From Methylobacter sp. (GTDB taxonomy: Bacteria; Pseudomonadota; Gammaproteobacteria; Methylococcales; Methylomonadaceae): a stretch of DNA of 38,534 nt. The translations under genes and the position numbers were made by a program. The notes beneath the pieces were generated by a model. The model saw nothing but the letters and a program-made list of their open reading frames with translations. It made no database searches and was not told where the DNA came from. The stretch's first letter is position 1, and each line of letters opens with the position of its first letter. The stretch is taken from contig JAUYMY010000065.1 of assembly GCA_030699385.1 (NCBI GenBank), positions 1-38,534 on the forward strand, given 5' to 3'. This document shows positions 16,236-25,614 of this stretch, piece by piece.

Positions 16236-17798
16236 TTAAAACGCAACCAGCAAAGTAATGCCGACAAATAACACCAAATAACGCGGCCTGAGCACCGATT
16301 TTTCAAAGGTGTTGGCGATATGGCCTAGCCTGCGGCCGTAATTGATCGCGTTTTTACCGATGCCCTGCAGCACAAAATAGTCTTCAAACCAATGCAGGAT
16401 TGCCGCTGTCCATAAGGTCAGTTTTCCAGCCAGACCGCTGCCTTGCGCAAAGTCGTCGGAGTCATTATCCAGATGCGCGCCAATCATTTGTTCTTCCAAT
16501 TGCGCCAATGAGGAGATCGCACGTAGCGCAGGCGCGCCGCCGCCCATCAGACCATCGACAATATGGTCGTCAAAATAACTCAAATCATGCGCCAAACCGC
16601 GTATCGGTTTGACCAAAGCCCAGTCAGCCAGCTGATCCAACCAAAAGCGTTGAATCGAGACGACATAACCGACGCGCCAGTTGGCAATGGCCGGCACCAC
16701 CGGTTTTATCGGGTTGTCGTGAACTTGGTGCAACAGCGACGGCGCACTCAGAAATTGATAGCCGCGCACCACCGCATGGGCGCAAAGATGCCAGCTGGCC
16801 AGTTGCCAAAAACCGAGTCCGCAGGCCAGGAACATCAGCCCCAATTGACCGGAGGTGGCAAAAATCAGCGAACTTTTAACATCGGTTTGGCTCAGGCCGA
16901 CAACAAAACTATAAACCGCCGTCACTAAGCCAGTGATGGCGAGCAAGGCCATAATCAGCGGTGCCTGCTCAAACAGTGGCTGCAACAAAATGACCAGATA
17001 GACACCGGCATGAACCATGACCGCGCCGTAAAATACCGCGCTGGACGGTGTCGGCCCTTCCATTGCCCTGGCCAGCCAAGGCGTGAACGGTAATTGCGCC
17101 GATTTGGCAAAAGCGGCGACGGCAAAACACAAGGCAATCGCAGTGGCTTCGCCGGGGGTCAACAGCGTCAATGCCATATTGACAGCGTCCCAATTAACAC
17201 TGCCGCCCCAGGCATAGCTTAAGCCCGCGCCTAAAATGAAACTGGCGTCACCGATACGGTTGGTGACAAAAACGCGCGTCGCATTAGTGGCCGCAACCGG
17301 CCTGACATAGGCGTAGGCGATCAGAAAATAGGAACATAAGCCTGCGACTTCCCAGCCGATAAAAGTGCCGATCGCGTTGGCCGACAACACCAGCAACAGC
17401 ATCGCCGAAGCAAACAGGCTCAGGATAAAAAAGAACCGGTGATACCCCGCTTCCCGATGCATGTAATTCACTGAAAAGTGAATGACAATGGCCAGCAGCA
17501 ATGAAAACAGCGCCGCCAGACGCACATTAAAACCGCTGCTAATAAAGTTCAGCTGTATGTCCAAAGTATCGCTGCCCAACCATTGCCCCACGCTGTAGGA
17601 GCCGGTGTTTTTACCCAGCAAATCAGCGCCCAACAAGATCAAGGCCAGCAAACTGGACATACTGATGGCCCACGTTGCAATGTCGGTGGTCAGGGTTTCG
17701 CCGGCTTCACCGTCGATAAAACCAAACAGCTGCCCGATGCCGATCACTATGGCGGCGACCAACGGCATTAACGGAATTAAAACAACTAATGCATCCAT
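16236..17798 (-). CDS. NuoL-like subunit, probable DabB-type partner
   Basis: This 520-residue membrane protein is homologous to NuoL/MrpA and is shorter than the usual 600-plus residues of NuoL, closer to DabB. The channel glutamate (FIGWEVAGLCSYFL) and the lysine of AKSAQLPFTPWLARAMEGP are kept. The later lysine of the NuoL motif HAFFKA is Arg here (HAVVRG). After about residue 350 the sequence departs from NuoL into a region with IVDGLMGGGAPALRAIS and EDYFVLQGIGKNAINYGRRL. Its ATG follows the dabA stop directly (TAAATG). It is predicted to couple ion flow to DabA. Confidence 0.83.
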   Translation of the reverse strand: MDALVVLIPLMPLVAAIVIGIGQLFGFIDGEAGETLTTDIATWAISMSSLLALILLGADLLGKNTGSYSVGQWLGSDTLDIQLNFISSGFNVRLAALFSLLLAIVIHFSVNYMHREAGYHRFFFILSLFASAMLLLVLSANAIGTFIGWEVAGLCSYFLIAYAYVRPVAATNATRVFVTNRIGDASFILGAGLSYAWGGSVNWDAVNMALTLLTPGEATAIALCFAVAAFAKSAQLPFTPWLARAMEGPTPSSAVFYGAVMVHAGVYLVILLQPLFEQAPLIMALLAITGLVTAVYSFVVGLSQTDVKSSLIFATSGQLGLMFLACGLGFWQLASWHLCAHAVVRGYQFLSAPSLLHQVHDNPIKPVVPAIANWRVGYVVSIQRFWLDQLADWALVKPIRGLAHDLSYFDDHIVDGLMGGGAPALRAISSLAQLEEQMIGAHLDNDSDDFAQGSGLAGKLTLWTAAILHWFEDYFVLQGIGKNAINYGRRLGHIANTFEKSVLRPRYLVLFVGITLLVAF

Positions 17799-20700
17799 TT
17801 ACATAACTCCAAACGGTTCAGGCGCCCTTCGGCTCTGCTCAAAAGAGCCTTGTTGAGGTGGCTGTTTGATCAATACCGGCGCTACCGGCAGCGTTTGCTC
17901 CCGATAACAATCCGGCGAGTCTTCACGAACCGGCACGTTCTTTACCTCGGCCTGCCAAAGCACAAAACCGGCACCCGTTTGGAACAGATAAATCTCGCCG
18001 CTATCCGGGTCTTTAGCGCTCAACTGCACCCAACCACCGGCGACCAATTCCCGTATGCTTTCCTGCCGATGGTAAATAGCTTCCAACACCGCAGTTTTCG
18101 CTTCAATCAAAATCAACAGGCGCATCGGCTCGTGGATTTCGATCATTTGCCGGGGCAAGCCGGTGCGTAAATCACTGGCGGCGCCTTCCATCACGCCAAA
18201 AAAACCGGTGACGTTATGCGGCACTTTAGAGCCGCAACCAAAACGTTCGTTATTGACGGTGGAAAAGTAATATTCCAGATTAATGCCGGCGCCAACTGGA
18301 GTCACCGCCAACAAAATACTTTCCAGCACCTTGCCTTCAGGATCTTGGGTCGGGTCATAAGAAATCAAAAACACCCGCCGGTCAAAGAAAGCACCCTGCG
18401 TTAAAGAACGCCGCCCCACCACCGCAGACGCATTGGTGGCATGGCCGAGTTCGGGCCGCGCCTGGGAAAAATCGGCGGCGCGCTGTTCCATGTGGGTCAA
18501 AGCCTGTTCGGGAGTCGGATCGCGCGGCGCCGAAGCCAGTCGGCGGCAACGTTCGTGCGCCGACATTTCCTGGGCGTAGCGCAATTCCTGCTGCAATTTG
18601 TTTAATCCAGCCTGTCGTGCGGCGGGAAGCTGGTCAAGGTCGTACCAGCTGATGTCTTCATTGCCGGTGTTGTGCTCGGAACCGATAAACCAGGTATCGG
18701 ACGGGATGATAATGCCGCGTTCCGCCAATAACTGACGGACTTCGGGACGATTCGCCATCGCGGCAAAAACTCGCGCATTGGGCCCACCGTGCCGGCCGCT
18801 GCAAGCGCCGCAATCATAAGCCGCCAAATGCGGGTTATTCTGGCTGATCGAGCCGTGCCCCATCAGCACGACTAGCTCCGAAAAACCGTAAGTCAGGCCG
18901 GTATTGCGCAACAAACCAGCCACCCGGTCTGCCTGTTCAGTGTCGGTAAAGCCCAGTTTCGGCCGTTCCGGCGTGGCCGCTGTAGCCTCATCGTGCGAGG
19001 TAAACAGCAGCTGCGTTTCAACCTCAGGCGTAACCCGCTTAGCCAAGTCGGTAACCAGCGTGTGCTGGACTTTGGGCAGCAGCGATTTGGCCAATAATCC
19101 CACCAAGGTAAGCGGCGCAAGCGCATCGATAAGCGGATGCGACAACAGCAAATTCCGGCGCAGGCCTTGGTACAGCTGATTGTTAAGCCAGCGACCCCAT
19201 TGACGGCCGCGATTATGCTTGCTCAATACAGCCTCGTCCGACAAAGACCGCTCCTGAACTTCATGCGCAGGCGTCACCACGATCGGGCACAGCGGCGTTA
19301 CCTTGCTGTCGTCCAAACCTTTGTAATTCATCGCAACCCCGAAAAATCCGGCAGCGCCCAGCGTTTCAATAGCAGGGTTCAGCTCTTCAAGATGGCGGCG
19401 GAAACCTTCCTCGCGGTCATCCATGCACAAGATGATTTGCGCAGCGGGACGCTCCGCCCGTTCAGCCCAACGGCCGCGCTGATGATTGGCGCGCAGCGCC
19501 TGAAAGAAATCTTCCCGGTAATGATGCTCGTAAGCCAGCAACCAGATTTTGCTGCGCTCAACCGGAGTAAATTCGTCCAACACCGTCAGCATCGCCTGCA
19601 AATCGTTGCTGTTTAAGGCCTGCACATCAACAGCATTAAGCCCCAAATGCTGGCATAAACGGAACAAGCGCCAACCGCTGTTGTGGGCGTTGTGCGGATT
19701 AGTCTGCGCACAAGCACAATCGGCACCGAGCAAGCTTTTATCCGCCATTGGGCTGCACTGCCACGTCCAAATCAAATCGGCCAGTTGTTGCCAATCGCGG
19801 CGGTCATAGCGTTCGGAACCGGCGTGTAAAGTCAGCGTTTCCGCACGGTGCGCCAGATATTCCGGCAAGTCGCCTTGATACAGACGGCTGCGCACCATAA
19901 ATTCGGACAGGTTTTTGCGAAAATAGCCCTGAAGCGCGCCGAATTTGGCTTCGATTTTCCAGGTATCGCGGCAAACCTGATTCAGCCACAAGCGATCCAG
20001 CGTCAGCCGTATCGCCAGATAATCGGCCAATGTCGGCGCGGCATCATTAGCGGCATGGTAATTCGGATGCTGCTGGCGCCAATTAATAAGCCCCGACCAA
20101 CCGGGTATTTCCAGTGCCAAACGCTGCAAATAACCTGACCATTGCGCTTGCGGAATATCCAGATGTTGCAGTTCAAGGATGATAGTATCGACGGCATCAT
20201 CGGGCAATTCGGCGACAATCTGCTGCCAGTCCGGCAATTCATGCAAAAAGGGGTTGGCGTCATACTGCGCGGTTGCGCGCCAGGCAGCATAAAGGCCTAA
20301 GCGGCTGCGTTCAGGCAATTGCCAAGCGGCCAGTCCTTCATCCAGACCCGATGCGCAAAAGCGTATCAGCTGCGAGCGCACCGCTTCGAGAATATCGGTG
20401 CCGGTCAAGGCCCGAATAAAACCCTGCAAACTGAGGCTGTCGCCAACCTCGCCCAGCAGTTTATCCAGCGCCGCACCGGCTTGTTGCTGCATGTGCTGAT
20501 GGGTTGAGATGCCGTCCTCGGCAGTGTCCTGAACCTGCGCCAGCCAGTCTTCGGCCTGCTCCAGCGACAAATCCAGCATCGCCTCCGGATGCAGCGCGGC
20601 CTGTTCCAGGCCGAGCTTGGTCAAAATGATTTCCCATAACGGCCGGATAGCATCGTCACTATCGGCAAGTAAACGCCGACGCATCAGCTCAGGCACATCA

Positions 20701-21146
20701 TCCTGCACCTCCTCCAGCGCCGCCAATTCCTCAATTTGCCAGTTCAACTGACTGACACTAACCGCCTGCAAATCGAATAACAGCGCAATGCGGTAAATGG
20801 CGAGACGGGAGATGTTTTGCGTCGGTAACGTACAAACAATTTGCTCTGACTGCAAGTCCGGGCGCTGGGCAAATGCCGCCGACAAATCGTCTTCGTCAAT
20901 GCGCCCTTGCCGGTAAAAATCGCGGCTTTGCGTTTCGGGAAGATAGCCGCAGATGCCGGTCAAGGTTTCAAATTCGGCCAGCGCCTGCTCGAACGGCAGA
21001 TGCTGAAAACCATGCAACGTATTGTGATGCACAAAATCGAGTATCGGCCCCTGTCCGGGCAGGACATGATCGAGATGATGTAGCGCAGCGGTGATTTGCT
21101 CGCGTAAGGAATGTGGCTGTTGCATCGTGTTATCTGTGTTTGTCAT
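17799..21146 (-). CDS. dabA: DabA (DUF2309), probable energy-coupled inorganic carbon transporter subunit
   Basis: This 1115-residue protein has a beta-carbonic-anhydrase-like zinc site. The four ligand positions described for Halothiobacillus DabA (Cys, Asp, His, Cys) are all present: Cys574 and Asp576 in [12 protein letters not shown], His764 in LMGHGSISQ, and Cys779 in [12 protein letters not shown]. The spacing of 2 and 15 residues is the same. DabA with an ion-translocating DabB is thought to hydrate CO2 in one direction and trap bicarbonate in the cytoplasm. At 1115 residues it is longer than the Halothiobacillus protein. It is flanked by four NuoL/M-like genes on the same strand, 30 bases after the first and directly abutting the NuoL-like one. 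Confidence 0.93.
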   Translation of the reverse strand: MTNTDNTMQQPHSLREQITAALHHLDHVLPGQGPILDFVHHNTLHGFQHLPFEQALAEFETLTGICGYLPETQSRDFYRQGRIDEDDLSAAFAQRPDLQSEQIVCTLPTQNISRLAIYRIALLFDLQAVSVSQLNWQIEELAALEEVQDDVPELMRRRLLADSDDAIRPLWEIILTKLGLEQAALHPEAMLDLSLEQAEDWLAQVQDTAEDGISTHQHMQQQAGAALDKLLGEVGDSLSLQGFIRALTGTDILEAVRSQLIRFCASGLDEGLAAWQLPERSRLGLYAAWRATAQYDANPFLHELPDWQQIVAELPDDAVDTIILELQHLDIPQAQWSGYLQRLALEIPGWSGLINWRQQHPNYHAANDAAPTLADYLAIRLTLDRLWLNQVCRDTWKIEAKFGALQGYFRKNLSEFMVRSRLYQGDLPEYLAHRAETLTLHAGSERYDRRDWQQLADLIWTWQCSPMADKSLLGADCACAQTNPHNAHNSGWRLFRLCQHLGLNAVDVQALNSNDLQAMLTVLDEFTPVERSKIWLLAYEHHYREDFFQALRANHQRGRWAERAERPAAQIILCMDDREEGFRRHLEELNPAIETLGAAGFFGVAMNYKGLDDSKVTPLCPIVVTPAHEVQERSLSDEAVLSKHNRGRQWGRWLNNQLYQGLRRNLLLSHPLIDALAPLTLVGLLAKSLLPKVQHTLVTDLAKRVTPEVETQLLFTSHDEATAATPERPKLGFTDTEQADRVAGLLRNTGLTYGFSELVVLMGHGSISQNNPHLAAYDCGACSGRHGGPNARVFAAMANRPEVRQLLAERGIIIPSDTWFIGSEHNTGNEDISWYDLDQLPAARQAGLNKLQQELRYAQEMSAHERCRRLASAPRDPTPEQALTHMEQRAADFSQARPELGHATNASAVVGRRSLTQGAFFDRRVFLISYDPTQDPEGKVLESILLAVTPVGAGINLEYYFSTVNNERFGCGSKVPHNVTGFFGVMEGAASDLRTGLPRQMIEIHEPMRLLILIEAKTAVLEAIYHRQESIRELVAGGWVQLSAKDPDSGEIYLFQTGAGFVLWQAEVKNVPVREDSPDCYREQTLPVAPVLIKQPPQQGSFEQSRRAPEPFGVM

Positions 21147-21176
21147 ATCTCTGCGTTCTATTTTGTGCCGCCATCG

Positions 21177-22667
21177 CTACAAAATCCGCTGGCTAATCAG
21201 GTCATTCATCTGGCTGATGGTCGCGGCGGACAAGTTAAGCAACGGCGACGGCATCAGGCCGAACAACACGATGCCGCCAACCAGTATGCCGGCGGCCAAT
21301 AACTCCGACGCGTTTAAATCGTTTAGCGACTGCATAGCCGCTTTGCTCGGCCCGGTAAACAACAGGCTGATGGTGCGAATGCCGTAGGCCGCGCCGATTA
21401 ACACGCCAACACTAAAAAACGCCATCACGCCGATAGCAGAACCGGCATCGGCAAACAAGCTAAAACTGCCAATCAATATATGCAATTCGGCAATAAAGCC
21501 CACAGCACCCGGCAAGCCCATAGCGGCCAATAAAGTTAAAGTCATCAACAAAGTGAAGCGCGGCATCACCTGAATCAGCGAGCTGTAATCCTGAATGTTG
21601 CGGCTATGTGTGCGTTCATAGAGTAGTCCAACCAGCAAAAACAAGGCACCGGCAATCAGGCCGTGCGCGCTCATTTGCAGCACCGCGCCGGTGATTCCGG
21701 CCTCGTTCAAGGTGGCAACGCCGAGCAACACGATACCCATGTGGCTGACCGACGAATAGGCCACCATCGCTTTCAGGTCGCTTTGCCGCCACGCCAAAAA
21801 GCCGCCGTACAACATGCCGAACAGACCTAAAAAAATCAAGAACGGCTGCAATATTTTTGCCGCTTCCGGCAACATCACCACCGCCCTTATCAAGCCGTAA
21901 GCGCCCATTTTCAGCAAAATGCCGGACAGCAAAATACTGATAGGACTGGGCGCTTCCACATGCGCCAACGGCAACCAGCCGTGCAGCGGAAAAATCGGCA
22001 TCTTGACCCCGAAACCGATGACAAAACCGAGCAACACCAAAACCTGCTCAACGCGAGGCATGTCCCGCGCCGCCTGATGCATAGACGACATCAACGAACT
22101 GCCGTGTTCAAGGTCGTACTGACTGATGGCCAGTAAACTGATCAGCATGAAAATCGAGCCGCCCATCGTGTACAGGACAAAGTTAAGGCTGGCAGTATGC
22201 CGCCGTGGCCCGCCCCAACGACCGATCAGAAAAAACAGCGGAATGAGCGTGACTTCCCAAAAGATATAAAACAGCGCCCAATCCTGCGCCAAAAATACGC
22301 CCAACATGCCGAACTCAAGCAACAGCATACAGATATGGTAGCCCTTGACGCCATTGGCGATCGTCAGCGAGGCCAGCAAGGCAATTGAAGTCAGCAAGGT
22401 CGCCAACACCAGCATCGGCATCGACAGGCCGTCCACGCCGAGCGCATAAGCACTGTGCAATTTGGGATTGAGCGGAAAATATTCGTTGAACTGCAAACCC
22501 GCATTTTCTGCGTGATAAATATGTAGCAACCAGCAGACTAACAGCAGCGTGAGCGTGGCAAACAGATGGGCGATGTAGCGGATGAGTTGGCTATTTTGCC
22601 CCGGCGTTAACGTCAACAGCAACACGCCGACAGCCGGCGTCCAGAGCAGTATGCTGAGTATCCCCAT
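21177..22667 (-). CDS. NuoM-like subunit, first gene of the Dab locus
   Basis: This 496-residue NuoM-type membrane protein has the canonical residues: Glu in LFYIFWEVTLIPLFFLIGRW, Lys and His in GFGVKMPIFPLHGWLPLAH, and SSVSHMGIVLLGVATLNE. Start and length match NuoM (about 500 residues). A ribosome binding site AAGGGA precedes the ATG. It is the first gene after nth, separated by 111 bases holding a possible terminator. Because complex I genes nuoA-K are absent around it, I assign it to the DabA-linked complex rather than to respiratory NDH-1. Confidence 0.85.
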   Translation of the reverse strand: MGILSILLWTPAVGVLLLTLTPGQNSQLIRYIAHLFATLTLLLVCWLLHIYHAENAGLQFNEYFPLNPKLHSAYALGVDGLSMPMLVLATLLTSIALLASLTIANGVKGYHICMLLLEFGMLGVFLAQDWALFYIFWEVTLIPLFFLIGRWGGPRRHTASLNFVLYTMGGSIFMLISLLAISQYDLEHGSSLMSSMHQAARDMPRVEQVLVLLGFVIGFGVKMPIFPLHGWLPLAHVEAPSPISILLSGILLKMGAYGLIRAVVMLPEAAKILQPFLIFLGLFGMLYGGFLAWRQSDLKAMVAYSSVSHMGIVLLGVATLNEAGITGAVLQMSAHGLIAGALFLLVGLLYERTHSRNIQDYSSLIQVMPRFTLLMTLTLLAAMGLPGAVGFIAELHILIGSFSLFADAGSAIGVMAFFSVGVLIGAAYGIRTISLLFTGPSKAAMQSLNDLNASELLAAGILVGGIVLFGLMPSPLLNLSAATISQMNDLISQRIL

Positions 22668-22756
22668 GATTTTAGTATCCCTTTAGGCTCTGTGTCTGAT
22701 GGTTTTAAGGATCGGCAATTGTACGTTAAGGTTGGGACAGTGCAAAGATTTGATAG

Positions 22757-22784
22757 GAGAAAAGCTAGGCTTACACGCCTAATC
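22757..22784 (-). terminator. possible terminator after nth
   Basis: On the minus strand TAGGC-GTGTAA-GCCTA forms a five-pair stem with a six-base loop, followed by GCTTTTCT. It begins at the nth stop codon. The stem is short, so termination may be partial. Confidence 0.45.
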
Positions 22785-23432
22785 CAAGCTCTTACCGGAG
22801 TCCAGATCTTTTTGCGGATACTCGCACAAATCGGCAATAACACAGCTCCGGCAACGCGCTTTTCTGGCCATGCAGGTATAACGGCCCTGCAAAATCAGCA
22901 AATGATGCGCATCTTTTTTATGCTGTTTAGGCACGCCTTTCTCCAACTTGCGTTCTACCTCCAGCACATTTTTACCCGGCGCAAGTCCGGTACGGTTAGC
23001 CACCCGGAAAATATGCGTATCCACTGCAATGGTCGGCTGACCAAAAGCGGTGTTCAAGATAACATTGGCGGTTTTTCGGCCGACGCCTGCCAACGCTTCC
23101 AATTCTTCCCGCGTTTCCGGCACCTGACCGCCATGTTTGTCCAGCAACTGCCGACACAGCGTGATGATATACGCGGCCTTGCTGTTAAACAGACCGATAG
23201 TCTTAATAGTTTCCTTCAAGCCCGTTTCGCCCAAGGCCAAAATATCAGCGGGCGTATTGGCAACAGGAAATAATTTAGCCGTCGCTTTATTGACGCCTTT
23301 GTCGGTGGCCTGCGCCGATAAAACCACGGCAATTAATAATTCAAACGCACTGGCGTAATGCAGTTCGGTGGTAGGCTCAGGTGTCGCCGTCGCCAGCCGG
23401 TCAAAAATGGCCAATCGTGTTTTTGAATTCAT
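22779..23432 (-). CDS. nth: endonuclease III
   Basis: This 217-residue DNA glycosylase/AP lyase acts on oxidised pyrimidines. The helix-hairpin-helix LEALAGVGRKTANVILNTAFG carries the catalytic lysine, and the aspartate is in IAVDTHIFRVANRTG. The C-terminal 4Fe-4S ligands follow C-x6-C-x2-C-x5-C in CMARKARCRSCVIADLC. The start at 23432 gives the normal length (E. coli 211). The longer frame to 23489 would be encoded by a repeat element and is rejected. Confidence 0.96.
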   Translation of the reverse strand: MNSKTRLAIFDRLATATPEPTTELHYASAFELLIAVVLSAQATDKGVNKATAKLFPVANTPADILALGETGLKETIKTIGLFNSKAAYIITLCRQLLDKHGGQVPETREELEALAGVGRKTANVILNTAFGQPTIAVDTHIFRVANRTGLAPGKNVLEVERKLEKGVPKQHKKDAHHLLILQGRYTCMARKARCRSCVIADLCEYPQKDLDSGKSLD

Positions 23433-23464
23433 GGTGATGTCCGTGTGGGTAACGTTTGATTCAT

Positions 23465-23613
23465 TTAGGCTATTTCCGGGACATAACATCCCTTAATGAT
23501 CATGGTATATAAAAAACAAAGTCCACGAAAAGCACGAAAAGCACGAAAATTTCGTGGCTTTCGTGTTAAGCGTGGACAATTTTTGGTATTTCTTTTTCAG
23601 GAAATAGCCTTAG
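23465..23613. repeat. MITE-like element, family B, copy 2
   Basis: This element of about 149 bp has matching ends AGGCTATTTCC (23467-23477) and its exact complement GGAAATAGCCT (23600-23610). The centre is the heptad palindrome GTCCACGAAAAGCACGAAAA ... TTTCGTGGC...GTGGACAATTTTTGG. It lies in opposite orientation to the 16.1-kb copy. A further TTTCGTGGAC tract follows at about 23622-23651. Together these fill the 328-base gap between the divergent nth and tolC-like genes apart from the promoter. Confidence 0.78.
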
Positions 23614-23715
23614 ATTACTTTTTTTCGTGGCTTTTGTGATTTTCGTGGACTCTTTTTTTCAAACCTCGGCCAGGAGAAATTCTCGTTCGAACATCACCCA
23701 AGCCTCTAATTACGC

Positions 23716-23721
23716 TATAAT
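23716..23721 (+). promoter_or_regulatory. -10 element of the tolC-like gene
   Basis: A perfect TATAAT lies 39 bases before the start codon. No good -35 box sits at the usual distance, so this promoter may be weak or need an activator. Confidence 0.45.
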
Positions 23722-23760
23722 TAACGCGTCAAAAATAACAATCAAAACAGAATCAACACT

Positions 23761-25353
23761 ATGAATTATAACAATAAAATACATAAAAACGCGTTTATCA
23801 AGCTGTTGGTTTTGAGTTTGGCTGCCTCTATAGCTTATGCGGACGAACCTTATAACTTGCTTCGGGTGGTCAATACCACATTAGAACAAGCGCCTGAAAT
23901 TTTGCAACAACAAGCGGTGGTGGAAAGCAGTGCAGCCGACGCTAAAATCCAAACCGGCCAGTTCGACCATCAAGTCATGTCCACTTATAAAACCGGACTT
24001 AAAAATGAGCCGGTTATCAGCTATGACCAACCCGATTTATTAAACCTAACCCATTTGCAATCCTATCAACAGCTGTTGCAGGCAGGGATTTTAAAGCAAT
24101 TTCGCACCGGCATATCGGCAGGATTTAGCGTTAATGTGTTCCGCCAAAACCCGCTAAACGGTGACGCCGAAGCGCTGGCGCAAGGTATCGACTTGACCAC
24201 CAGCAACGAGTCATCGGTCAATTTTCAACTGAATGTCCCGTTATTAAAAGGCGCCACAGAAGAATCGGCGGCGGCAGGCGAAAATGCCACAATCCTGCTC
24301 TACCAAGCCAGCCAAAATGATTTGAACTTTGTCATTTCTACAATCGTGCTCAATGCCATTAATAGCTATTGGGATTATAAAGTCGCCGAAGAAACCCTGG
24401 CCATCAATAAAATTTCCGAACAACGGGTGGAAAAATGGACGGATGAAGCAGAATTGCACATCATTAAAAAAGACCCGTCACGCGCCCAAGAAATGCGCAC
24501 CAAATACCGCGCCGAAATTGACGCCGTGCAAGCTTATCTGGCCAATAAAAACCTCAGCGTCATCAGTGCGGCACAAGCCGTGGAACAAGCTAAAATACTG
24601 ATGATGGTGGCCATGGGCACACCTTACGATGACTTTGGCAAAGTCAGCGTGTCCGGCGAAGAATTCCCGCAATTTGAATCAACCAAATTGAATGCTGAGC
24701 AATTAAGTAAAAATTGGGTCGAACAGGCCCGGGAATACCGCGCCGATTTGAAAGCCATACAGTTACGGCAAGATGCCAATAACGTATTGGTCAAAAAATA
24801 CACCCGCGACCTAATGCCCCAACTCGACGTTGCACTGCTGGCCGGTTATCAAGGTTTAAGCGAAGGCTCCCGTTCGACCACATTCGGCGACTCACTGTAC
24901 CGGAACGTTCCTGGGCCGAATCTAGGCGGCCAAGTGTCTTTTGCCTATCCCTTGGAAAATAATGTGCAGGAAGGTTTATTGTCCAAACAAAAAGCGATTT
25001 TACGCAATACTCAAATCAGCATGGGACAGCTGGAAAGAACTATAGGCGCACAGATTGATGTCGATGTATCGCTACTGAAAAGGCGCATGGCGGAAAAATC
25101 AATCGCGGAAAAAGCCGTGGCTTTTTATCAGCCCTCGGTCAATGAATTAGCCATACGAGCGATGCAAAGCGCGCCGATGATGTTAAACCTGCTGGAATAC
25201 GAAGACCGCCTAGTCTCGGCAAAAATCAGCCGGCTGCAAGTCGAAAGCGCCTTAGCCAAACTGATTGCAGAAATACGCTTCCAAACCGGCACCTTAGTCA
25301 CAACTAACGGAGATAATTACGCCATTAATATTAAAGGTTTGAATCAGTTTTAA
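23761..25353 (+). CDS. TolC-family outer membrane efflux protein
   Basis: This 530-residue protein has a Sec signal peptide (hydrophobic core FIKLLVLSLAASIAYA, probable cleavage after Ala27). Long helical segments follow, typical of the two OEP repeats of TolC channels, for example ISTIVLNAINSYWDYKVAEE and SLLKRRMAEKSIAEKAVAFY. It has no adjoining membrane fusion or RND gene. The convergent ABC exporter and NRPS genes downstream suggest it may carry their product across the outer membrane, which is inference from position only. The stop is followed after two bases by a MITE-like element. Confidence 0.8.
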   Translation: MNYNNKIHKNAFIKLLVLSLAASIAYADEPYNLLRVVNTTLEQAPEILQQQAVVESSAADAKIQTGQFDHQVMSTYKTGLKNEPVISYDQPDLLNLTHLQSYQQLLQAGILKQFRTGISAGFSVNVFRQNPLNGDAEALAQGIDLTTSNESSVNFQLNVPLLKGATEESAAAGENATILLYQASQNDLNFVISTIVLNAINSYWDYKVAEETLAINKISEQRVEKWTDEAELHIIKKDPSRAQEMRTKYRAEIDAVQAYLANKNLSVISAAQAVEQAKILMMVAMGTPYDDFGKVSVSGEEFPQFESTKLNAEQLSKNWVEQAREYRADLKAIQLRQDANNVLVKKYTRDLMPQLDVALLAGYQGLSEGSRSTTFGDSLYRNVPGPNLGGQVSFAYPLENNVQEGLLSKQKAILRNTQISMGQLERTIGAQIDVDVSLLKRRMAEKSIAEKAVAFYQPSVNELAIRAMQSAPMMLNLLEYEDRLVSAKISRLQVESALAKLIAEIRFQTGTLVTTNGDNYAINIKGLNQF

Positions 25354-25355
25354 GT

Positions 25356-25614
25356 GTAACTGCTCAGCTCATGCCAAAAATAATTAAATGGAACGCGGAT
25401 TACACAGATAAGACAGATTTACACAGATTTTTAATCAGTCATTATCCGTCTAATCAGTGACATCCGTCGACTGCAGGGACAGATATTTGCTCCTGCAATA
25501 TCTGCATTCCCCACATCCCTGTAGGTTATGCAGGAGGTAGAGCACCAAAATTAGGCGCTTTAGGCGATGCAGGAGCAATTGCCGAGTTCTATTACTTTTT
25601 CGCTGAGTAACTAC
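25356..25614. repeat. MITE-like element, family A, copy 2
   Basis: This 259-bp element has ends GTAACTGCTCAG and GTAGTTACTCAG (9 of 12 identical). It shares internal blocks with the copy at 3907-4112 but has about 50 extra bases around a hairpin, TTTGCTCCTGCAATATCTGC and CACATCCCTGTAGG. It occupies the whole space between the converging tolC-like gene and the ABC exporter. Its right end supplies the stop codon of the ABC exporter. Confidence 0.78.

Noticed and set aside
12920..22667. Respiratory complex I (nuo) operon
   Set aside because: Only L- and M-type antiporter subunits are present, with DUF2309 in the middle. None of the quinone-, NADH- or FeS-binding nuo genes is in view.
23433..23489. 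Longer Nth start at 23489
   Set aside because: Much of the extra N-terminus would be encoded by a repeat element, and the shorter form matches the family length.
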